The position numbers and the translations under genes are program-made. The notes beneath the pieces are model-generated. The model did no database searches and had not been told where the DNA came from. It was given only the letters and a program-made list of their open reading frames with translations. This document shows positions 1-5,796 of a stretch of 15,074 bases of DNA, one piece after another. Source of the DNA: Planctomycetota bacterium (lineage in GTDB: Bacteria > Planctomycetota > MHYJ01 > JACQXL01 > JAVHLO01); assembly GCA_031082105.1 (NCBI GenBank), contig JAVHLO010000036.1, positions 1 to 15,074 of the forward strand. Reading direction: 5' to 3'. Numbering within the stretch: position 1 is the stretch's first letter; every line of letters begins with the position of its first letter.

Positions 1-9
1 CCGAAAACG

Positions 10-55
10 AACCGGGCAGGGGGGACCGGTCTGCTGCGGTCACCCCTGCCCGGTT
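10..55. terminator. Long GC-rich hairpin, probable bidirectional terminator
   Basis: A perfect 13-bp inverted repeat (arms 10-22 and 43-55) encloses a second 5-bp stem (24-28 with 37-41) and an 8-base loop, giving a nearly continuous 18-bp hairpin. Read leftward, the stem is followed at once by a short T run (CGTTTTCGG, complement of 1-9), suiting termination of the leftward response-regulator gene whose stop lies about 80 bases away. Read rightward, eight Ts occur at 66-73, eleven bases past the stem, which is less canonical. It may serve genes on both sides. No other function is visible. Confidence 0.7.
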
Positions 56-135
56 GATCTAATGCTTTTTTTTCGTCGTCTTCGAGGGCTTCGCGCGCCT
101 GGCCGCGCGGCGGGCGGCGCGACCAGGGACTCAGG

Positions 136-957
136 TTACTTCTTGAGCGTCACGCGCGCCTTGATCTTGTTCATCATTCCGGCCATCTTGCGGTCCATCT
201 GCTCCTGCATCTGCTGATCATAGTTGCACTTGTAGCACTGATAGACGTTCGGGCACAGCTTGAAGTTGACGTCGCCCGATAGCATGTAGCGGCAGTGACG
301 TTCCGCACCGGGTTTCTCGGCGAGCTTCTTGAGCATGTCGCCCGCGCCCGGAGCGGCTCCCTCGACCTTGCCGTCCGCCAGGGCCTGCGCGAAGTCGCAT
401 GCCTCGCACTTGAAGTTGTTCGCGCAGAGTCTGTAAGAGACCACGCCGGCCTTTGCCCAGATGCACTGCTTTTGCGCGGGCACCTTCTCCGTCGTCGCGG
501 TCTTCTCGGCGGCGGGCGCGGCCGGTTTCACCGCTTCGCGTACGATGGTCTCCGGGACCGGGGCCGCGACCTCTGTGACCTTCATCTCCGTGGTCTCACC
601 GAGCACCCTGCGCAGCACCTTCTCCAGCTCCGCAGGCTCGAACGGCTTCAGCATGTAGTCGGATGCGCCGATCTTCAACGCCTCGACCGCGTTCTGGACT
701 GTGCCGTAGGCGGTGACGATGATGACGCGCGTCTGGGGTTCCGTCCTTCGGACCTCGCGGAGCACCGAGATGCCATCGCGGCCGGGCATCTTCCAGTCGA
801 GGACCATCGCGTCGACCCCGCCCCTCTTGAGCGCGTCGAGGGCCTTGTCGCCGTCTTCCGCAGAGCTCACGTCGAACTCCGCACCGGCCAGCCACTCGGA
901 AACGCTCTCTCGCACGATCGCCTCATCGTCGACCACCATGACTTTGTGCTTCTTCAT
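136..957 (-). CDS. Response regulator: NtrC-type receiver plus duplicated four-cysteine tail
   Basis: This is a 273-residue cytoplasmic two-component receiver protein. Residues 5-120 form a complete receiver domain: acidic pair Asp10-Asp11, phospho-acceptor Asp54 (VLDWKMPG), Thr82 and Lys104 (KPF). A Pro/Ala/Glu-rich linker (about 125-162) leads to two copies of a cysteine module with identical spacing: C165-x12-C178-x5-C184-x2-C187 and C222-x12-C235-x5-C241-x2-C244. Each copy has a G-x-V-x-[YF]-[RK]-L-C core and ends in C-x2-C-x-[FY]-x-Q. There is no DNA-binding or enzymatic output domain, so the tail is probably a metal-binding or partner-docking output; that is inference. AGGAGA at 964-969 lies six bases before the ATG and supports the start. 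No sensor kinase is adjacent; the nearest kinase gene is the Hanks-type one at 5797-8076. The gene appears monocistronic, with 649 bases upstream and a terminator hairpin downstream. Confidence 0.9.
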   Translation of the reverse strand: MKKHKVMVVDDEAIVRESVSEWLAGAEFDVSSAEDGDKALDALKRGGVDAMVLDWKMPGRDGISVLREVRRTEPQTRVIIVTAYGTVQNAVEALKIGASDYMLKPFEPAELEKVLRRVLGETTEMKVTEVAAPVPETIVREAVKPAAPAAEKTATTEKVPAQKQCIWAKAGVVSYRLCANNFKCEACDFAQALADGKVEGAAPGAGDMLKKLAEKPGAERHCRYMLSGDVNFKLCPNVYQCYKCNYDQQMQEQMDRKMAGMMNKIKARVTLKK

Positions 958-1409
958 GACTTGTCTCCTAAATGTTGGTTTTTGGTTTCAATCTCCACAA
1001 GACCTATAACGAATCGCGTGCCACGCTGCAGTATCAGGTCGATCCATACACGGATTGTGCCGCTTTGCACGGTGAATTCTCACGCCAAGCCAAAGTCGAG
1101 GCTACAGTAGTTCTTGACTGACAAGGCATAGCGACATGGGCGGATGTGTCGAAGTTGATGGGCGCAGCCAGGCAACAGTATCTGTGGCACACTGATCTCT
1201 GGCGTGAAGCCGATGATACTGGAGGCGAGGCGTGATTAAGAAAGCATCTGTGATGCCGTCTGCGTCACGCAGTTGAGGTGAAACGCATCATTCTTGTGCA
1301 GGTGGCGACGTGTTGTCGCGATTCGAGGCTTGAGATGCCACTCCCTTGCGGTCGCGATACGGGTCGAACGCGAACCCGGCTCGGCAGGAGGCTCGACCCG
1401 TCCCGGCGA

Positions 1410-1515
1410 CTGGATTCCCGCTTCCGCGGGAATGACAGTTCCCGGTTCGGCGTGGGGCCTCCCGCCTTCTCCCTCGACTGGATTCCTGGTTCCGTTGGAA
1501 TGACAGTTCCCGGTC
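1410..1515. repeat. Two dRS3-like hairpin repeats, 68-base period
   Basis: Two copies of a CTGGATTCC...GGAATGACAGTTCCCGGT unit start at 1410 and 1478. In the first, ATTCCCGC (1414-1421) and GCGGGAAT (1426-1433) form a perfect 8-bp stem with a TTCC loop. In the second the outer ATTCC/GGAAT is kept while the inner stem has decayed. The general form ATTCCC-N8-GGGAAT matches the dRS3 type known from Neisseria and seen in other genomes. No T run follows, so a terminator role is not indicated. Confidence 0.75.
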
Positions 1516-1541
1516 CGGTGGCGGTCTCTGGCTCATCGTCC

Positions 1542-1577
1542 GGTCCACGGGCACAGGCGGGGACGCCTGTGCTACAT
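1542..1577 (-). repeat. 9-bp-stem hairpin repeat, copy 1 (3' of the CxxC gene)
   Basis: GCACAGGCG (1551-1559) and CGCCTGTGC (1564-1572) form a perfect 9-bp stem with a 4-base loop. The unit lies about 35 bases past the stop of the leftward gene 1607-2482. Its complement, including the outer flanks ATGTA and CCGTGGACC, recurs at 13209-13242. The copy may end or stabilise the upstream transcript, but it has no T tract. Confidence 0.75.
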
Positions 1578-1606
1578 TTTCCGTTCGCCCTCGTGGTCGC
1601 GGACGG

Positions 1607-2482
1607 CTATTTCGGCTTGTCCTTGAGCAGTTCCTGGATTCTGATACGGCGAGAGGGGGCTTTGGATGGTCTCTCGACACGGCCGGCCCCCCAGCAGGTT
1701 GTGCATTCGGTGATTCCGGTTCCTTTGCATCGCGTGCATTTCAGGAAACCGGTGCCGTTGCAGGTCGGACACCTCTTCCCGGAAGGCAAGCGACCCTTGC
1801 CCTGGCATGCGGAGCAGGGCAGTTTCGCCTTGCCCTCGCACCAGGCGCACGGAAAACTCCCCTTGGACGCGCAGGTCTGGCACGGGTCTGTGGGGATCTC
1901 GACCACAAGCGAGCAATCGAACGAGCGTGAGACCGTGGGATCGTCCGATATCCGGGCATTGACGAGGGCGCTTCCCAGCGTTTGAGCGCCTTCCATGAAT
2001 TCGATGGCCAGCGCGACGCCGGTCACTTCGCGGTCACTGCCGATGTACGCGATGCTGCCCGTGATCTGGTATTCCTGCGTGAAGTGCTGGCTGCGCTTCG
2101 CTTGTTCCTCCTGCACCCTGGTGAGTTTGATCCAGAAATCGTCATATCTTCTATAGCCGGCGCTCTCCCATCGCTCGTTGCACCGTCTGAGGCGCTCGGC
2201 GTCCATGGGCGGCTTCTCTCCATCCGCGGGCAGAGGGAGGTTCTTCTGCGCGATGTAGGCCTCGAGGAGGCCGATCCGCGCGTTCGCCTTTTCGAGATCC
2301 TGCGCGGCTCCTTCGGCCTTGAGTGTCATGCACTCGAGTTGCGCCGTCAGGTCTTTGATCTTCGCCTCGAGCTCACGCACGCGCTGCTCCAGTGACGGCC
2401 CGTCCTGTGCCTGTGAGTGAACGAGCGGTACGGCCAGCCCGACCATGCAGACCGTGAGCAGGATCGACCGAAGAACTCTCAT
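1607..2482 (-). CDS. Secreted coiled-coil protein with six DnaJ-like CxxC pairs
   Basis: This 291-residue protein has a signal peptide (MRVLRSILLTVCMVGLAVPLVHSQ, about 1-24), a heptad-rich coiled coil (about 28-80), a middle domain of unknown type (about 95-198) and a cysteine domain at 201-263. The last holds six CxxC pairs (CQTC, CAWC, CSAC, CPTC, CTRC, CTTC), most followed by xGxG or a close variant, as in the DnaJ central zinc finger, which normally has four. There is no J domain or DnaJ C-terminal domain, so it is not a co-chaperone of the usual kind; zinc binding outside the cytoplasm is inferred. The basic tail ends in KDKPK. GGGGAG just upstream of the ATG supports the start. It lies 102 bases downstream of the hydrolase gene, in the same direction, with tandem repeats between them. 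Its molecular function is unknown. Confidence 0.85.
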   Translation of the reverse strand: MRVLRSILLTVCMVGLAVPLVHSQAQDGPSLEQRVRELEAKIKDLTAQLECMTLKAEGAAQDLEKANARIGLLEAYIAQKNLPLPADGEKPPMDAERLRRCNERWESAGYRRYDDFWIKLTRVQEEQAKRSQHFTQEYQITGSIAYIGSDREVTGVALAIEFMEGAQTLGSALVNARISDDPTVSRSFDCSLVVEIPTDPCQTCASKGSFPCAWCEGKAKLPCSACQGKGRLPSGKRCPTCNGTGFLKCTRCKGTGITECTTCWGAGRVERPSKAPSRRIRIQELLKDKPK

Positions 2483-2501
2483 GCTGACTCCCCTTGAAAA
2501 C

Positions 2502-2581
2502 AGAAGGCAGAAGGCAGTAGGCAGAAAGCAGAAGAACCCTCCGGTCCCCTGATCTCCTGATTCCCTGATCTCCTGATCTCC
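2502..2581. repeat. Adjacent 7-mer and 8-mer tandem repeats
   Basis: Five imperfect AGAAGGC units occupy 2502-2536 (agaaggc, agaaggc, agtaggc, agaaagc, agaagaa). After a short spacer, four imperfect TGATCTCC units occupy 2550-2581, the third and fourth identical. The two arrays fill nearly all the space between the hydrolase stop (2585) and the start of the CxxC gene (2482). No protein or hairpin role is apparent; slippage-prone length variation is expected. Confidence 0.85.
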
Positions 2582-2584
2582 TCG

Positions 2585-3553
2585 TTAGTACGTCTCCGGC
2601 TCGGTCGGCTCTTTGGGTGTTTCTTCGACGGGTTTCTTCAGGTGCTTGTCGAAGAACCCGTCCACCTTGGGGTCGATATCAGCGCCGGTCTTGAACCCGT
2701 GTGCCGCACCCTTGATGACGACGAGCTCGACCTCGACGCCGGCCTTCTTCAAGGACTCCAGAAGAAGTTCGCTCTGGTTCAAGGGGACGACGTTGTCCTT
2801 GTCGCCGTGCATGATGAGGAACGGCGGGTCGTCCTTGGTGGCGTGGGTGGTTGGGCTTGCGAGCGCGGCCTTTTCCTGGTTCTCTTCGATCGGCCCGCCG
2901 AGGAACTGTTCGATGACGGACAGGCCCCACGATTTCTTCTGCTCTTCCGTGGGCAGGACGCCCGAGAGCTGCGCGGGGCCGAAGAAGTCGCAGACCGCCT
3001 GGACGCGGCTGGATTTGTCGTTGTTGCCGAGTTCGCCCTCGAGTTCCTTGACGTCGCCGGACGTCCCGAGGAGCGCGACGAGGTGTCCGCCTGCCGAGGA
3101 GCCCCACACGCCGATCCGGTCAGGATCGAGTCTGTACTTTGCGGCATTGGCGCGGAGCCAGCGGACCGCGGCCTTGCAGTCGTAGATCTGCGCGGGGAAC
3201 GTGGCCTCGTTGCTCAGCCGGTAGTTTATGCTCGCCACGGCGTAGCCTCTGGCGACCTGGCGTGCGGCCGGGCACGGGTGCTTGCTGCCCATCCTCCATG
3301 CACCGCCGTGGATCCAGACTATCACCGGCGATGCGCCATCCGACTCCGGCGGCAGGTAGAGATCCAGGAGCAGCGCGCTCTTGCCGGCCCTCGCATATTC
3401 AAGGTCGCGCAGTGTCGTTGCGCCCTCCGGGAGCTGGGCCTCGCCTCTCTTCGATCGTTTTGGCTGCTGCGCGGGTTCCTGCGGGAAGACCCACAAGGCA
3501 GCGATGAGCGTCACCAGCGAAGCCAACAAAGCCGGTCGCAGCGCCTTCTTCAT
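2585..3553 (-). CDS. Secreted alpha/beta hydrolase, BD-FAE/Aes-type esterase
   Basis: This 322-residue protein has a signal-like N terminus (about 1-24, MKKALRPALLASLVTLIAAL) and a full alpha/beta hydrolase domain of the carboxylesterase/lipase group. Visible landmarks are the oxyanion-hole HGGAW (82-86), the nucleophile elbow GSSAG (151-155, Ser153), the acid in GDKDNVVP (Asp253) and the catalytic His285 in GAAHGF. Family members hydrolyse short acyl esters, including acetyl or feruloyl groups on polysaccharides; the substrate here cannot be told. The C terminus is a Pro/Glu-rich tail (about 306-322) outside the fold. A strong ribosome site (GGTGGAGGAG, complement of 3561-3570) precedes the ATG. 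It is 151 bases downstream of the methyltransferase-like gene, with a dispersed repeat between, so co-transcription is possible but unproven. Confidence 0.92.
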   Translation of the reverse strand: MKKALRPALLASLVTLIAALWVFPQEPAQQPKRSKRGEAQLPEGATTLRDLEYARAGKSALLLDLYLPPESDGASPVIVWIHGGAWRMGSKHPCPAARQVARGYAVASINYRLSNEATFPAQIYDCKAAVRWLRANAAKYRLDPDRIGVWGSSAGGHLVALLGTSGDVKELEGELGNNDKSSRVQAVCDFFGPAQLSGVLPTEEQKKSWGLSVIEQFLGGPIEENQEKAALASPTTHATKDDPPFLIMHGDKDNVVPLNQSELLLESLKKAGVEVELVVIKGAAHGFKTGADIDPKVDGFFDKHLKKPVEETPKEPTEPETY

Positions 3554-3582
3554 GTTGATGCTCCTCCACCAAGTTCTTTTCG

Positions 3583-3638
3583 CTTTGCGCTCTTTGCGTC
3601 CTTTGCGGTTGATTTGGTTGCGACTACGCTGCGCCAGG
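3583..3638. repeat. Dispersed repeat, partner of the element at 8169-8286
   Basis: The stretch GATTTGGTTGCG...GCGCCAGG (3611-3638) matches the reverse complement of 8173-8200 at 24 of 28 positions. Just before it is ctctttgcgtcctttgcggt, resembling in style the CTCTG-rich part of the other copy. It lies in the 151-base gap upstream of the hydrolase gene. Such motifs are spread between genes in many bacterial genomes; no coding potential is seen. Confidence 0.65.
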
Positions 3639-3704
3639 GCGATCTCGGTTGTGGTTCTGCAACGCCGCGGTCTCTGACAATCATACTTGAAGGCGAATCA
3701 GAAA

Positions 3705-5792
3705 TCAAGGAAGCCGAGACTGCCTGAAATGCGCCATCACGAGCGCCGCCGCGTATAGGAATGCAGCCGCCACGTACAGCGCGCTGAAGCCCGTGATCAC
3801 GGAGACATTCTCGAACAGCCCGCCCAGCACCGCGCCCAGCAGGTTTGCGCCCAGCGCGGCGGACGGGCGTTTCACGTCCTTGAACAGCCGGGCGAAGGCG
3901 ATCCCCGAGAACAAAACAGGGAGCCCGATGACGACCCCGCCCGCTGCGAGGCGCGCGCCGAGCGGCAGACCGACCAGTGCTTGGACCGGCGTCGCGAACG
4001 CCGCCGCGACCGCGGCGATCGTAAGTACAAGCGCGAGGCGCGGTCCCGGCCGCTCGAACCGCGACGCGATCCAGGTCGAAATGAGCGCCACAAGGAGAAT
4101 CGCCGCGACGGTCACCGACGTTATGATCCATGTCGAGCCCGCGAGCAGCGCGAACCGCGTGATGCTCAACGTCTCGAGGAGCATGAACCCCGCACCGAGC
4201 AGGAAGAAAGTGAACGTGGAAGTTGTCGACGCCGCCGGCTTCAGACCGACTCCCGCGCCTTGCTCCGACGACGGGACGATCGCGGACTTGCCGGCCTTTC
4301 CGCGCCCGAGTGCGACCGAACCGGCCAGGGTCGCAATCGCGATGAGCAGAACCACTCCCAGCACCGGCAGGTACTCGACCGGGAACGCGCGCCTCTCAAG
4401 GTACAGGAACGGCCAGTCGTCGCAGGGGACCTCGATCCACCCGGACCCGCATTCGCTCGAATCGGTCCTGTCGGGCGCCGCTTCAGGTCCTGTCCAGAGG
4501 ATAGTCGTGTCCACCCCTTGGGGTTTCATGACCGTCATCTGCGGCCGCCGACCTGCAGCATCCGTGAGAAGGCGGACGAGCTTCGCCCGAATCCAGTCTT
4601 TCGTCGCGCAGAAGACGACACACATGGTCCCGCCCGGGTACAGCCTGGCGTGGGCCTCCTTGAACGACTCCCGCGTGTAGACGTATTCGTCCAACCGCAC
4701 ATTGGCCATGTTCGAGAAGAGCGCGTGCGAGTCGAGGTACGCGAACACGATGAGATCGTATTTTGGCCCGGCGCGCTTGAAGAACGCGCGGGCGTCGTCG
4801 ACGTGGACCGTCACGCGCGGATTGCTGTACGGCCGCTCGGGGTGGCGGTCGCGGCCGATCCGCAGTATCTCGGGGTCGATATCCACCGCATCGACGTGCC
4901 TCGCTCCGTTTCTCAATGCCGCCGCGGCGTCGTTGCCCGACCCCGCGCCCACGATGAGCACGTTGTCCAGCGTCCGGGCGGCCCTGTACGGGAAATCGTA
5001 GACACGCCGCCATTCGATTTCTGTGGGTCCCGTTACGGCGGGACGAAGATCCAGCGCAAACTGGTGTCGGTCGTCGTTCACGTAGAGATCGAACCCGGCC
5101 GCGCGCTCGCGGATGGTTATTTTCTGGTACGGCGACCAGACCGTGCCGCGGTCTTCGACCACGGTGAATGCAAGAACAGCGACTCCGAAAAGGGCGCTGA
5201 CGCCAAGAAGCAGCCGCCGGTCGCGTAAGAGAAAGAGTATGAGAATCAACGTCGTCGCCAGCCACACCGGCGGCCCGCACCCCAGCGCGCCCATAGATGC
5301 GAACGCGGCAACGCCCGCGATGCTTCCGGCGATGTTGATGGCGTACGCCGTGAGCGGAGACATCCCCTCCATGAGCCTGCCGATCATCTGACCCGGGGGA
5401 ACGTGGATCAGTACCACCAATGCGAAAAAAAAGATTATTATCGGCTGGAACGGGACATGCCGCGCCAGGAGGGTGACCGCATCAAGGCCGAACGACGACC
5501 ACACATCAATCGCCTCCTTTGGCACGGTCGTGCCCACGCGGCGGAAGAGCGCGATGGCGACCGCCAGGAGGAGGAGCAGAGGGACGAGAAACCGGCGCCA
5601 GTCTCGACGGGAAGAGAGGAACCCCAACCCAAGCCCGAGGAATGCGCCGATGAGGATGATGTTGACCGAGTACGCGACGAGCCGCACGTTCGCGGATATC
5701 CAGCGGATGCACGCGAGCTCCATCAGCAGCGCAGCCGCGCTCGCCGCGAACAGGTCAAGGCCTCGTGCTCGAGATGCGTTCGGTTGCGTCAT
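3705..5792 (-). CDS. Membrane-fused spermidine-synthase-like methyltransferase
   Basis: This 695-residue inner-membrane protein has a Rossmann domain between two sets of membrane helices. About six helices lie in residues 10-215. The spermidine-synthase-like domain spans about 220-470, with the nucleotide loop GAGSGND (282-288), acidic strand VDIDP (303-307), DDAR (332-335) and CDDWPFLYL (457-465). About six or seven more helices follow (473-495 and 525-688). True aminopropyltransferases carry a catalytic Asp after the YD-hydrophobic strand; here the strand reads YDLIVFAYLDSH, so polyamine synthesis is doubtful and the substrate is unknown. The ATG at 5792 is preferred because an upstream ATG at 6029 would add 79 Arg/Pro/Ser-rich residues overlapping the kinase gene in another frame. 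The start is only four bases past the kinase stop, so translation is probably coupled and the two work in one operon. Confidence 0.85.
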   Translation of the reverse strand: MTQPNASRARGLDLFAASAAALLMELACIRWISANVRLVAYSVNIILIGAFLGLGLGFLSSRRDWRRFLVPLLLLLAVAIALFRRVGTTVPKEAIDVWSSFGLDAVTLLARHVPFQPIIIFFFALVVLIHVPPGQMIGRLMEGMSPLTAYAINIAGSIAGVAAFASMGALGCGPPVWLATTLILILFLLRDRRLLLGVSALFGVAVLAFTVVEDRGTVWSPYQKITIRERAAGFDLYVNDDRHQFALDLRPAVTGPTEIEWRRVYDFPYRAARTLDNVLIVGAGSGNDAAAALRNGARHVDAVDIDPEILRIGRDRHPERPYSNPRVTVHVDDARAFFKRAGPKYDLIVFAYLDSHALFSNMANVRLDEYVYTRESFKEAHARLYPGGTMCVVFCATKDWIRAKLVRLLTDAAGRRPQMTVMKPQGVDTTILWTGPEAAPDRTDSSECGSGWIEVPCDDWPFLYLERRAFPVEYLPVLGVVLLIAIATLAGSVALGRGKAGKSAIVPSSEQGAGVGLKPAASTTSTFTFFLLGAGFMLLETLSITRFALLAGSTWIITSVTVAAILLVALISTWIASRFERPGPRLALVLTIAAVAAAFATPVQALVGLPLGARLAAGGVVIGLPVLFSGIAFARLFKDVKRPSAALGANLLGAVLGGLFENVSVITGFSALYVAAAFLYAAALVMAHFRQSRLP

Positions 5793-5796
5793 TGAA

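Larger units (their letters stand above)
958..1606. other. Gene-free, repeat-bearing intergenic region
   Basis: These 649 bases lie upstream of the response regulator and downstream of the CxxC protein gene. The part nearest the regulator (970-1280) shows no gene and must hold its promoter; a sigma-54-like match lies at 1008-1023. From about 1359 the DNA is repeat-rich: an inverted pair around 1359-1401 (acgggtcga / tcgacccgt), two dRS3-like units and the 1542-1577 hairpin repeat. Open frames crossing it are made of repeat sequence, have no convincing ribosome site and resemble no known protein. Confidence 0.7.

Noticed and set aside
1278..1985. 235-codon plus-strand frame over the intergenic repeats
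   Set aside because: It is composed of dRS3-like and hairpin repeat sequence, then antisense to the CxxC protein.
2502..2581. Possible CRISPR-like array
   Set aside because: Units are 7-8 bases long and contiguous, with no spacers and no cas genes nearby.
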